A program made the position numbers and the translations under genes. Of a stretch of 64,000 nucleotides of DNA, positions 31,178 to 41,636 are shown piece by piece (position 1 is the first letter of the stretch; each line of letters opens with the position of its first letter). The stretch lies in NCBI GenBank assembly GCA_030295235.1, contig AP026141.1, positions 496,001 through 560,000 on the forward strand, read 5' to 3'. The stretch comes from Fistulifera solaris. Its lineage: Eukaryota; Bacillariophyta; Bacillariophyceae; Naviculales; Stauroneidaceae. The notes under the pieces were generated by a model, which was not told the origin of the DNA, did not search any database, and saw nothing but the letters and a program-made list of their open reading frames with translations.

Positions 31178-32236
31178 ATGATTTCACTCCTCTCAACAAT
31201 ACTGTCGTGGATATTGTGGCCCGCATTGATTTTGCTGGGAACAATGCTCTTGCTACTGGGCGTTTTGCCCTTTGCGTTGGCACTTTTTACGTCTTGCCGG
31301 CAAAACACTTACCACAATTACCGATCGGCATTGTATTCCGGTCGCGTGTGGCACACACGGTTCCAGCCCGTAGCACATTCGTTTACGTATCCCTTGTTTC
31401 TCTTTGGTTTGGACTTGGAGGAAGTCGAAGAATTGTTTTCGCACGTATTATGGCCTCTATCACTGATTATGAATTTTCGCCAAAAGGATCATTTGAAAAA
31501 TCAAGAAGGATTGTCTGCAACGTCAACAAAGAAAACCTTGAGTGAACGAATCTTGATACTCGTCGCGGAACGCACACAACAACGATTCAGGCCCACGAGA
31601 GAGACACATCGCATCCTGCTCTTTACCCATCTCGCGTATTATGGCTACTGCTTCAATCCGGTGTCCTTCTACTACATTCAAAACAAAACTTCCGGCAAGA
31701 CAGATGCCGTCGTGGGTGAAGTCTCCAATACACCATGGAATGAAATGCATTGTTATGTTTTGCACGAAGCGTCCGTCGATGATGTCGCGACGAGTGTGGT
31801 GTTGGGAACGAACACGTCGCAAATCAATTACGTTTTTCCAAAACAATTTCATGTTTCACCCTTTATGGAAATGTCCTACAAATACGATTGGACGTTTGCC
31901 GAGAAACTCGACACAACCGTGACCATCATCAACGAAATGCGGTCCCTCACCGACCATAATCAACTTTGTTTTCGAGCCAAGATGCAAGTCGAACGAAAAT
32001 CCCTGCATCCTTTGCAGCTAGCCTTGTATGTCACGACGTTTCCGATCTATTGTTTGATTATTCAACTCTGGATTCATTACGAAGCCTTCCGATTGTTCCT
32101 CAAAGGAGTTACCTTTCAACCTCATCCCGATGGAACCGAAACCTGGGCGTCACGAGCGATTGGGAACGCAATGCGTCCTTTGTTTGCGTTACAAGAATAT
32201 TACGATGCCTTTTCAAAGAAACCAAAAAAGGAATAA
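31178..32236 (+). CDS. DUF1365-family protein
   Basis: I start at ATG 31178 (352 residues); the 12 codons before it carry no ATG. An N-terminal membrane helix (LILLGTMLLLLGVLPF) precedes the DUF1365 domain: YSGRVWHTRFQPVAHSFTY, LFLFGLDLEE, LLFTHLAYYGYCFNPVSFYY, EVSNTPWNE, FHVSPFMEM. A second hydrophobic segment (LALYVTTFPIYCLIIQLW) lies near residue 290. In bacteria the family sits beside cyclopropane fatty-acid synthases and amine oxidases and is thought to act in lipid modification, but no reaction is established. There is no such partner in this window. Confidence 0.88.
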   Translation: MISLLSTILSWILWPALILLGTMLLLLGVLPFALALFTSCRQNTYHNYRSALYSGRVWHTRFQPVAHSFTYPLFLFGLDLEEVEELFSHVLWPLSLIMNFRQKDHLKNQEGLSATSTKKTLSERILILVAERTQQRFRPTRETHRILLFTHLAYYGYCFNPVSFYYIQNKTSGKTDAVVGEVSNTPWNEMHCYVLHEASVDDVATSVVLGTNTSQINYVFPKQFHVSPFMEMSYKYDWTFAEKLDTTVTIINEMRSLTDHNQLCFRAKMQVERKSLHPLQLALYVTTFPIYCLIIQLWIHYEAFRLFLKGVTFQPHPDGTETWASRAIGNAMRPLFALQEYYDAFSKKPKKE

Positions 32237-33288
32237 AGTATAAGATTTTTTGTGATACTAAAGTTATGGTAGCACTTTTTCATAAAATAATAAAATTTTG
32301 CTTTACAATATAAAAATAATTTATCTATTCGAATAGAGCCTGTGGGGTCGTATCAAAGTGGAAATGATGTATGTAGGGCAAGGAGCGTGTAATCTATGGA
32401 AACAGCGGAGAATAGTCAAACAAGGCATCAAACAAAATCATCCTCGCGGCAGGTAGTAAACATCGCGACGACGAACCCGCACTATTCCGACACCGAGAAA
32501 ACGTAAGACGACCAGGAAGACCAACCGCTATTCGACTGACTTGTTGTTGCCGGAGAATGTGCCAAAGTGACCGGAGGAGGCGCTTTCGGTGGGTGCTGCT
32601 GTTGTTGTGCCTGTTGTTGCCTCTTGTGCGCTCGTACGAGATCGTTACGATCGCGAATTAAGCCAATATTGCCGTACATGGTGATAAACTGCTAGTAAGG
32701 AGATTGTTGAAAGAATAACACAGACAATAATATCATAAAACAATCGATTCGTTGATGTATTTGTGTCGTAACAAGATTATTGTGACGAGCTCTTCGTCGT
32801 CGGCTGTTTGGATGTTTGGATCGGTTCGCTCGAATAAACTGACTGTAGCGCAGAGTGTACATCGGATTCTCTTGTCCGTGTCTCACAAACTTCCTTCCCG
32901 ATCGCGGCATTGGGGTGACTGGACATTCCGGGACTGAATGGCAGCCCGTGAAAATGCCACGAAACAGGACGTCTACATTCTTGCAGACAGTCTCTTCGGT
33001 GACATCCTGCTTCGGATGACGCTCGACTTACGAATGAAAATGCACCTCCTTATTTTGCGAACCATCGCAATCCAAACACGAACCGGCCCATAGCGGTGCA
33101 GGCGGCTATACAATTGCTAAGGTTTATAAATAGACTAGAGAGATGGAAAATGCAAGGACAAAATGATACTTGAGTATAGCATGAAAAATGATGACAAAAG
33201 AATGAAGTGAATACTAGCAATGTAACTTTAAAGATCTATAGTATTGTATATTTTACTGTATGAATCTATGGGAAACAATCTCTCCTCT
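32237..33288. other. Intergenic around one doubtful small ORF
   Basis: About 1 kb, AT-rich just after the DUF1365 gene. Apart from the 65-codon ORF listed separately nothing recognisable is present. Confidence 0.4.
32482..32679 (-). CDS. Possible small protein, 65 residues, unknown
   Basis: ATG in a fair context (ATCACCATGT) opens MYGNIGLIRDRNDLVRAHKR, a helix-like charged start, followed by a Gln/Pro run (QQQAQQQQHPPKAPPP) and a Ser/Trp-rich end. No domain is recognised. It is kept because the start context and amphipathic N-terminus look genuine. Chance occurrence is quite possible. Confidence 0.3.
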   Translation of the reverse strand: MYGNIGLIRDRNDLVRAHKRQQQAQQQQHPPKAPPPVTLAHSPATTSQSNSGWSSWSSYVFSVSE

Positions 33289-34013
33289 CTAAGAGAAGAA
33301 GCCAATGTTGAGACGGGCCGTAGCTCTCGCCGGGTCGTCCTGTACACTCTCGGGGAGAATCGTCGTAGTCGCATGATTGGAAAAGAAATCAATGTTATCG
33401 CGCACCGACTCTTGCTTGCTTTGAAAGGCGTGCTTGTCTTGGAGCGCAAAGAAATCAATGTTGTCGCGAGCCCGCAAGCGGGCTTGAGTCATTGTGTCTG
33501 TTGTATCGTTAGGAACCGTCGTCGAAAAGAAGTCAATGTTGTCACGAGCTCGTTGGCGAGCGTTTGCGGGTGTCAAGTGATCGGGAATCCTGGTTCCTAC
33601 CGCATGACTGGAGAAGAAATCAATCTGATCGTGCAGATGAGGGACAGCACTTCGTTTCATTTCGGGCACGTTTCCCACTAAATCCTTATTGAACGAATAA
33701 CCAATGTGCTCACGGGCCCGCTGTCGTGCGTCATCGTGATGGTGAGTCCGCTGTTTGATGTACAAACGAAAGCTTTCCTCATCTTCGAAAATCAGTTGAT
33801 AGCCGTGTCCTTCTTTGCCGGGCATTTCAAGATCTTCGTAATTTCCCAAAAAGGCATCCGAAGGAGGAGGAAAGACGGTAGCGGCGTCTTTTTCGGCCAT
33901 TTCAAGATTCCCTTGCCCAAAGCAAGATTCGTTCGAGGAGGCTGTCGGGAAGGAGTGGAAAAGGCCTGACTTGTTGCCACGAAGGCAAAGAGGATGGGTA
34001 ATCGGAATGTCAT
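33289..34013 (-). CDS. Putative plastid-targeted protein with six NIDFF repeats, one frame fault
   Basis: The frame starting at ATG 34013 gives MTFRLPILFAFVATSQAF, a signal peptide ending in an ASAF-like motif with Phe, followed by a basic stretch ending in NLALGKG. The second frame (GNLEMAEKDAATVF onward) continues directly if the C triplet at 33910-33912 (G run on the coding strand) should have four bases. The rest contains about six copies of a degenerate unit of 20-35 residues centred on RARDNIDFFS: REHIGYSF, HDQIDFFS, RDNIDFFS, RDNIDFFA, RDNIDFFS and RLNIGFFS at the very C-terminus. Each is preceded by a basic Ala/Arg helix and a Pro/Thr spacer. I do not know this family. Repeats of a short linear motif suggest multivalent binding to one partner (inference). 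If the ATG at 33900 were used there would be no targeting. Confidence 0.65.
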
Positions 34014-34504
34014 AATGGAGAGTTGGGATTCTATCTTACTGTTGCGTTTTATGAGAAGTCGTTGTTTTTATGGAAGAAAGGGGTCTAGATGATGATGATG
34101 ATTCGATATTCGTTCAATCATTCCGTGAGACGACGATCGGTGTCAAAAGAACAGCGACTTCATCTCGTTTTTGCATTTTCGTGAAAGTGTCAATGATGGA
34201 ATAAATCGAGTGTCGCAATGTGATGCGAACGGGTTCGGTTCTATTTCGGACCACAGACAGACGATCCCTCCGACGTGCACGACACGATTGGTTGGTGAGT
34301 GCAGAGTGTGACGTCTTTGATTTTTGAATGGCGACGATGATGAGAAAAAACGTTTTTGTGATGGAACCCTTTGGATCATTCCTATTCATTCATTCTCCTC
34401 TCTTTCATTTCTACCACCACAAGTATATTTATTACCACCTTTGTGTGTGCAACTCACAAGGAGAGCTTCAGCATTCGCTTTTTATTATTGCAACAACGGC
34501 AAGG
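34014..34504. other. Intergenic, divergent promoter region
   Basis: Between the NIDFF repeat gene and NDH-2. A (GAT)n run lies near 34089-34104. The NDH-2 frame is open upstream of 34505, but the residues do not fit a presequence. Confidence 0.4.
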
Positions 34505-36138
34505 ATGATACTACTTTCGAGAACACTCCTCCGAACGCCTGGGACGATCGCTGGAACGACTTTACTCTTCCCACAAAGAGCCTTGGCAACTTCCGCAACC
34601 AAGAAACCCCGCGTCGTCATTCTTGGATCGGGTTGGGCCGGAAATACATTGGCACGTCGACTCGACAAGCAAAAATACGATGTTCGGTTGATTAGTCCAG
34701 CGAATCATTTCTTGTTCACGTCCTTACTCCCTTCGACAGCCGTCGGGACGTTGGAATTCCGGGCCATTCAGGAGCCGGTTCGTACCATTGCCGGTCTCGG
34801 AGAATATTATCAAGCAAAAGCGTTGAGTTTGGGAGTCACCGAGGAAGGCAAAACCGTGGTGCACTGTGCCGATCTCTTCAAAGGACACGAATTCCCCGTC
34901 CGGTACGATTACTTGGTGGTAGCCGCCGGCAATAAGACCAATACGTTTCAAACACCCGGAATTGCAGAACGCGAAGGGAAGGAAGTTTTCTTTTTAAAGC
35001 ACCTGTATCATGCAAGACAAATTCGCAATCGAGTTTTGGAATGTTTCGAACGCGCCTCGAATCCCAACATTACCGATTTTGAACGCGATCGATTGCTGTC
35101 GTTTGTGATTGTTGGTGGGGGACCCACGAGTTGTGAATTTACGACGGAATTGTACGATTTTCTACAACAAGATGTCGTGCAGTGGTATCCCGATTTGATG
35201 CCGCACGTTCGAGTGACTTTGGTGGAAGCCGGACCAGGGTTGCTGGGTTCCTTTCATCAATCTTTGGCGGATTATTATCTAAAGAAATTGAAAGAAAAGA
35301 AAAATTGATGTGCGTTTGTCCATGGCGGTCATTGGAGTGGAACTCCGACCGTACGCCAAAGCGAATTCGACCAGTGACGAAAGTCCCAACAGCGATGTCA
35401 CGAACGACCCCAATCATCCCCACCGGTCATCGGCCTTGGGACAATATACTGTCGCGCAATTTGCCGATGGGACAGAATTACCCTTCGGCACGATGGTTTG
35501 GTCGGCCGGATTGGCACCGGTCCGATTCGTGAAAGATGCGGGCTTTCAATTGCAACGTGGACGGATCGTCGTGGATGAATACTTGCGTGTCCCGGACCAC
35601 GAAAATGTCTTTGCGTTGGGGGATTGTGCCGCCCTGGTAAGTGGTCCTTTACCACCCACGGCATCGGTCGCAGAGCAGCAAGCGTATTATTTGGGCGATT
35701 GTTTCAACAAGTATTACTACGAAGCGGCCACTCGAAAAGAACCGTTGCCACTCCCCGGTCCTGTCGCACCCGCTCTCATGCCGTGGAAGTTACTCGAATT
35801 TCTCAATCCCATTTTGTGCAAATCGCAGCCCGAATTTACGTACAAGAATCGTGGAATGATGGCAGGCATGGGTACGTTCAATGAGATGCTATTTTTTGTC
35901 ATGAAACTCTTGGATATAAATGCTGACGTGTTGCGTGGTTATAGGCTTTGGCGGTGGTGTCACCGATTTGACCAACACCGACTTACCGTCCCCCAAGACG
36001 ACCATGTCCGGTACAGCGGCGTTTGTGACATGGAGAACAACTTACCTGACGAAACAATTGAGTTGGAAAAATATGATGCTGATTCCCATGTACTGGTTCA
36101 AAGCCATGGTTTTTGGAAGGGACATTAGTCGCTTTTAA
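34505..36138 (+). CDS. Type II NAD(P)H dehydrogenase (NDH-2), mitochondrial, one frame fault
   Basis: Exon 1 is 34505-35871, a 73-nt GT-AG intron covers 35872-35944, and exon 2 is 35945-36138; 519 residues after one frame correction. The start [13 protein letters not shown]...ALATSAT is a typical mitochondrial presequence. First dinucleotide fold: [35 protein letters not shown] is the NDH-2 signature. Second fold: [21 protein letters not shown] is the flavin motif. The C-terminus matches plant and fungal NDH-2 ([19 protein letters not shown]). At 35300-35304 a run of five A should be four: KLKEKK then [14 protein letters not shown]. The enzyme passes electrons from NAD(P)H to ubiquinone without pumping protons. 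The short insert after IDVRL replaces the usual loop. Confidence 0.9.
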
Positions 36139-36315
36139 ACAAATGTAACTGTATCGGATTGGCAAGAATAGGCGACCGAAAGCTATGTACAACAAGCCAA
36201 AATGGATCATAGTTCGGAGTGTCGGAGCATTGATCGTCGACCACGGCCTATGAGAATGTCGTCGTAAATATTCCATCATTAACATAGCACATATAGCATT
36301 CCCTTCCTAATCACA

Positions 36316-37200
36316 TCAAAGCGCGTTTTTCCCGGTAATGGCTATCGACATTTTATCCAATAAAGTCAACGAAATGATACTGTAGGGAGCCAATTTGATA
36401 AAGGCGGGCGTAAATCCTTTCCATAATACCCAAAATCCATCGGCCTGGATGGATTTTACGAAACAATCCCACACACTCTTATATCCAGAAGCAGTATGAT
36501 TCTGATATCGACTCTTCAGCACATCGAATGGTGTCGACACCAAAGTGGCGACAAACGAGGATATGGTGGTGGCTAAAAACAAGACGGGGTATCCCTGAAG
36601 CCATTGTCCTCGTTCTCCAAAGTACTCGGACGCCGACAATTGTTCCTTTACTTCGGAGGTAATGCCCAACGAACACGCCGACACGAGTGTCGCACGGACT
36701 ACCGTCGGTGTCGCGCCGCGCCACAGTTGCCACACACCTTCTTCGTGTACCAGACGCCGCCAACAATCCCACAGGGAAGTATATTTGTGAGGATGCGCCG
36801 ACATGCGCACCAACGCCACTTCGGCCGGGGTTCCCACCCAAGCACCGATACTTCCCGCCATCGATCCAAGGAGCAATTTGTGGTGCAACGACACGGCACC
36901 TGGGTGTTGTTGGTCCAGTAAATAAGAATAAATTCCCATGCGACATGATCCGTACAATACTTGTCGAAGATAGGCCGCCGAAATACCGGCATACAGCCCC
37001 TTCCAGAGTCCGGCTTGTGTGTAAACCGAACGCGCAGTATGCCATACACTGCGATGATTCTGAAGTTGCATGTGGATGCGAATGACATCGAGGGGGTGAC
37101 ATACATTGACGGCACCGATACCGGCCACCGCACTCAGTATCATGCGCGTCGGTAAAGAAACAACGGCACGACTGTGGCCCCGGTCATCGTTCATGTTCAT
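36316..37200 (-). CDS. Mitochondrial carrier (SLC25), dicarboxylate/oxoglutarate type
   Basis: 294 residues with three repeats of about 100 residues, each with two helices. The carrier signatures are HPLDVIRIHMQ, TPAEVALVRM and TPFDVLKSRYQ, with matching WKGLYAG, WQLWRGATPTVVRA and WVLWKGFTPAFIKLAPYS. VRMSAHP and RATLVSACSLG resemble oxoglutarate/malate and dicarboxylate carriers (SLC25A10/A11). It sits in the inner mitochondrial membrane and exchanges dicarboxylates. The second repeat has Glu in place of Asp (PAEV), which is normal for this subgroup. The gene is convergent with NDH-2, 177 bp away. Confidence 0.85.
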   Translation of the reverse strand: MNMNDDRGHSRAVVSLPTRMILSAVAGIGAVNVCHPLDVIRIHMQLQNHRSVWHTARSVYTQAGLWKGLYAGISAAYLRQVLYGSCRMGIYSYLLDQQHPGAVSLHHKLLLGSMAGSIGAWVGTPAEVALVRMSAHPHKYTSLWDCWRRLVHEEGVWQLWRGATPTVVRATLVSACSLGITSEVKEQLSASEYFGERGQWLQGYPVLFLATTISSFVATLVSTPFDVLKSRYQNHTASGYKSVWDCFVKSIQADGFWVLWKGFTPAFIKLAPYSIISLTLLDKMSIAITGKNAL

Positions 37201-38376
37201 GACTCATGACTTATTATCGACAACGACAACGACACTTCATCTCTTAATCTCTCCTTATATCATCGGGAGTTTCCGAATATCTTCCGCGCCGCTTTATCGT
37301 TGTTGTCGAACAGCAATTTCAGAAAGAAAAAATGGTACTCCGGGTAGGTAGTAGTCAAAGAACCATCGCGTCTGATCGGTATTTACGCCCGAACGTTTCC
37401 ACGGCTAATTACAGCTACCGTACCATGTTTTTTGTGTTCACTTCACTATTGTACCAGTAGTGTGTAACGACTAAAAATTACGGAGTCCAAAGTCCAAAGT
37501 ATCCCAAAGCCCAAAGCCTTCACCTCGAGGCTCGAGGCTCGAGGCTCGAATGCTCGAAGCTCGAAGTGATACCAGGTACTGTAAGACTAAGAGGCTCCCC
37601 GCTTCCAACTTCCAACGACCAACGCATAAGACTTCGGGCTTAGAGGGTCATTGGGCCTATTTTCCACTATTTTGAGCTTACTTCATCTTCATCATCAGTC
37701 ATCAGATATCAGATCGCCAATTCAACTTTCAAGTCTTGAGTATCGAGTATCGAGACTTGTGACTGCATAGAGAACACAGAGCACAGAGATTGAGGATGAA
37801 GGCAATAGGCAAATAGAAAATAGGTACCGTATAGTACACCGCATTCCGCATACCGTATCCTGCATCCTGCATCCTGCATCTTGCATCTTGCAGAGCTCAG
37901 AGCGAATAAAGTTTCCGGTGACAATTGTATGTAGCGTGTAGCGAGTAGCGACTTACGGAGTATAACGTATGACGTTTGACTACTTTGTAATGACTACAAA
38001 TCATAACTCATAACGCAAAACCCAAACGCCAAAAAAAATGTTCCTGAACTTTTTCCTTTTTCTCCTTGACGCTTGACGATTGACGATCGACGATGACCGT
38101 TTTTGAGAAATCTTAAATCTTTTATTAAATATCATATGGAGTGAGGAGTGAGTACAAGTAGTGTTTCATCGCACTAAAACATCTTCAAGTGTCAAGTGTC
38201 AAGTGTCCTGTGAACGAGTTTGCATGCCAGATGCCATCAACAAACAAAAAAACAAAAAACGAAGCCAACCGGGCAATAATTTCGAACAATATCAGGTAGC
38301 CTTCATTGGCATTATTTATTGTCGTGTGGTTAGCTTTCTCACTTTCGAATCGGCGTGAAGTGTTTCATCATCCACC
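37201..38376. repeat. Cryptically simple, slippage-rich intergenic DNA
   Basis: Almost every 20-40 bp contains a local duplication of a 5-9 bp word: GTCCAAA twice and CCCAAAG twice (about 37482-37517), GAGGCTCGA three times (about 37527-37550), GAGTATC (about 37738), GCACAGAG-like words, CATCCTGCAT/CATCTTGCAT five times (about 37852-37890), GTAGCG three times (about 37932), GACGATT/GACGATC (about 38073-38094) and CAAGTGT three times (about 38187-38208). No gene is seen. This looks like repeated polymerase slippage in unconstrained DNA. Confidence 0.7.
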
Positions 38377-41062
38377 ATGAAGCTCTTTGGCGTCTCATCC
38401 ATTCTCGCATCCTTTGCTCTTCAGTTGACTTGGCTGGAGGTAGCCAACGCGAACGTTTGCATGATGCTCTATCAAATGGCCGGTGCGTATCTTTTCGACT
38501 CCTCTTGTGTCATCGGATCCGACTTCTGTCACTCACTCACCTTCCTTCTTAGACAACGATCTCGAGTTCTTCATTCGGCAGGACAACAACGAATTGATTA
38601 ACTCGGCTGCTGTTCGCGAGCCTACCTTGACGACCTGGGTGTACTTTGACAGTCGCAACTACGGCACCGCCGAAGATATTACTTTACCCTTGGAGGAAGT
38701 GTTTGCTCCTGATGGAACTCCTCTTGCAGCGAAGCTCGAAGGCAGCCTCTTAATGACCTGGGATCATGCGAGAGAACAGATGGTCGTCAATGCATCTTCT
38801 CCTGTAGAGTTGAACAGCGACCATCCTCAAATTCTGTACAACTTTTTGGCGCACGCATTAGTAGACTGCGTCGCTCGTGGCTCTACCGAGTACATGCTAA
38901 TTTTGTCGTCGCATGGTAGTGGAATGTTCGGGTTTGGAGGTGACGAAGATGTGGCGCGGCGTCGTCGTTTGTTGCAGGCGAATCGACATATTGTCAACGC
39001 GGTGCAGACAGCCCTCGGTGCTGTAGAGGGTGCCCCCGCAAAATTGGACGTTCTAGGATTCGATGCTGGCTTGATGCAAGCGGTCGATGCTCTCGACGAG
39101 TACCATAATATTACAAAGTACTACATGGCCAGCGAAGCTGTGGAGCCTGGACACGGTATGACTCTGATTGATGTGTTTGATTCTATCATCTTACATCCCT
39201 CTCACTCATCGACTATGTCTTCTCGCCAAAGGCTGGGCTTACAATTTTTGGAGCCTGCTGCAACTGCTTTAGAATACGCTACTAATTTCCACGACAATTT
39301 TCTGCAGCAAACACAGGGTTCGGATGTCCACATGACTCCCAAGACATTGGCCATCGTAGATGCTGACCTGTTTATTCCGTTTCTCAATGCGTGGGATGCA
39401 TTGTTTTCGCAGCTCAGCATTGAAATTGCGAGCGACAAGAACGTACACACAATTATGCAACGTTCTCGCCTGAACACTTTGGCTTTTATGGGTGCCATCG
39501 ATACAGCCGATACCAACACACCGTCGGCAATGGACATAGGAAACTTTTTCGAAACATTCCGCGCCCTGTGTTTGATTGATCCGAACAGCGAAGTCGAAAC
39601 ATTGATGGCTGCTGCTGAGACTGCTTATAATGCCATGTTCATTTCGAGAGGAAACGGTCCGGGAACACCACCAGCCACCGGTATGCACATCCTGTGGCCG
39701 CAGCGACAACTCTACGATCAATATGACCTGTCCGTGATTATTGAAAATAATAGCCTTGCTGCAACCGGCGACGCTCCCAACTGGATAAATTTCCTAACGA
39801 CTTTCTATCAAGCCGCCGCTCCTGATGCCGTCAGTGAAAACTCGGTTTGTCTCCAATCGATCGTCTCAGTTCTTGAGGCCAACGCAGATGGTCGCCTGCT
39901 TTTGAACCCCGCCGTCGTAGGAACTGACAGTGGAGTTGTTGCATCCAGTGCATTGGCGATTAGAACCGATAGAATCTATGTGAATTATGGTATCGATCTC
40001 ACGTTCCTCTTGGAAGGCCGACTTCGTCATCTGAAAGAAACAATTCCCTTCATGGCTAGCGCCAATCGCACTGCAATCAGCCACCCGCTCAAGCCCAACT
40101 GGGAGAACGCTCAGAGACGTTTGCAAACGGAAACCGGTGATTATTTTATTTTGTTCGGTGGTAATGTGCGTGGAGCATTCGAAGGACCCGAGTTTGTCGC
40201 TACCTGGGACAAGAAGTTTTTTATTCTTGGAAACAGTGACTCGAGGGAGCTAGTTTATGCTACGGATAGCAAAGGTGGACACAAAAGCATTCCAGTCATG
40301 TATTTTGCAAGGAATACCCCAATCACCGCTGCAGATATTCCACTGGGCAGTACAATTGAGCGTGCAATGTTTTTGGGTGGCATCTTTGGCTTCCTCACCG
40401 TCTCTCCCTCAGATGCCATATTTAATGTCATCAGCAGCTACGTTCTCTACACCTTCGATCCGGTAACAAGGGCGTTCCGCGAAACCCCCACTTGGGCTGG
40501 CGGTCAAATTACACCCGTACTATTTTCGAAACTTGTTGTTGGTGACAAGGTAGTTACTCAACTGGTGGGTGGCTTTCGCAGCACAATCTTCCCGTGGGGC
40601 GGAGACAGTGATTTTGGAGTTCTCGTTGCTGATGCGGTCCAATTCATCAGTAGAATCGACGCATTAGATTCGGTTGTGGTTGAAATGAGGGCGTATGATG
40701 ACGATGTCCGGGGCGCTGTTGACTTCTTTTCAGCATCGCTAACTTCCAGTGAGCTTGGAGGATCGGCTGGTGGACCTTCCACTGCAGAAGCACCGTCTGC
40801 AGGACCTCCAATTGCGAGTCCTCCTACTGCCGATGCTCCCGCTGCAGGCCCTCCCACCGATGCCTTTCCCATTGGAGAGGTTCCTGCTGCTGAACCCGCT
40901 AGTGCTAGTCCTCCTACTGCCGACGATGCAGGCCCTCTCACGGATGCACCTCCCACCGGAGATGCTCCTGTTGCTGAACCCACCAGTGGCAGTTCCGAAA
41001 GTCCTGTCATGTCGTGGACGGCTTCAGTCTTTATCCCCGCTGTGATAGTCGTGTTGTTGTAA
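38377..41062 (+). CDS. Clostripain-fold (C11-like) surface protein lacking the catalytic cysteine
   Basis: Exon 1 is 38377-38482, a 70-nt GT-AG intron covers 38483-38552, and exon 2 is 38553-41062; 871 residues. There is a signal peptide (MKLFGVSSILASFALQL...ANA), then a C11-like domain: MLYQMADNDLEFFI, AHALVDCVARGSTEYMLIL, catalytic-type His156 (SSHGSGMFG) and VLGFDAGLMQAVD. In active clostripain-like peptidases the last motif is GFDACLM; here Cys is Gly208 (codon GGC, one base from TGC). It is therefore predicted to be non-proteolytic. The C-terminal 100 residues are a Pro/Ala/Thr tail with TADAPAAGPPTD-type repeats ending in a short hydrophobic stretch at the very end, as for a GPI anchor or tail anchor. 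A cell-surface or vesicle protein of unknown role. Confidence 0.75.
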
Positions 41063-41636
41063 CTGCAAAAAGAAACGAAAGAAGACGCAGCACGCAGACA
41101 GAGAAGCAGAGACCCATAAGGTCATAAACAAAAGTCCACAACTACCAGCAAGTATTTTTACAGCAAGGTTGATTGTTATTAGGTCACTGCTGGTCTGCAT
41201 TCTTGTCTCTTCCATCGTCGCGACGGCTAGACTATAAGACGGACCTTCCTCATCATACGGGTTTGACGACCATTTCCTTTTGATGATACAGAAGCCAAAA
41301 CAGGTGACTTGAAATGAAGTTATTTGAATAGTAACAAGCGAATGGTTTCAATTATACAAGCGAAGCACCGTCTACTGTATAATAGCAGCAAAAGGAAAAT
41401 CAAATAATCGTTCGATGCGTGTCGTTACCCGTATAGAAACAATCGTAGAAATATAAGTCTACTGGTTGCGCATACGAAGCAATCGTGAACGATGGACGAA
41501 ATTCAGTCACGGGCTATTTTCATTACTCCGTATTTGTTTTTCATACGTCCTTCATATTAAAAACAAACTGCAACAACAACAACAAGAAGAAACGCAATAG
41601 GAAAAGCTGAAATCCAATCACTAATATATAGCAAAC
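41063..41636. other. Intergenic
   Basis: Spacer between two plus-strand genes, with a short (CAA)n/AAG-rich stretch just upstream of the next start. No coding sequence or RNA gene recognised. Confidence 0.4.

Noticed and set aside
30895-31545. 216-codon plus ORF
   Set aside because: Overlaps the DUF1365 gene in another frame, which has clear family motifs; this ORF has none.
35065-35320. Intron instead of a frame fault in NDH-2
   Set aside because: No GT-AG pair restores the frame without losing conserved sequence; one extra A explains it fully.
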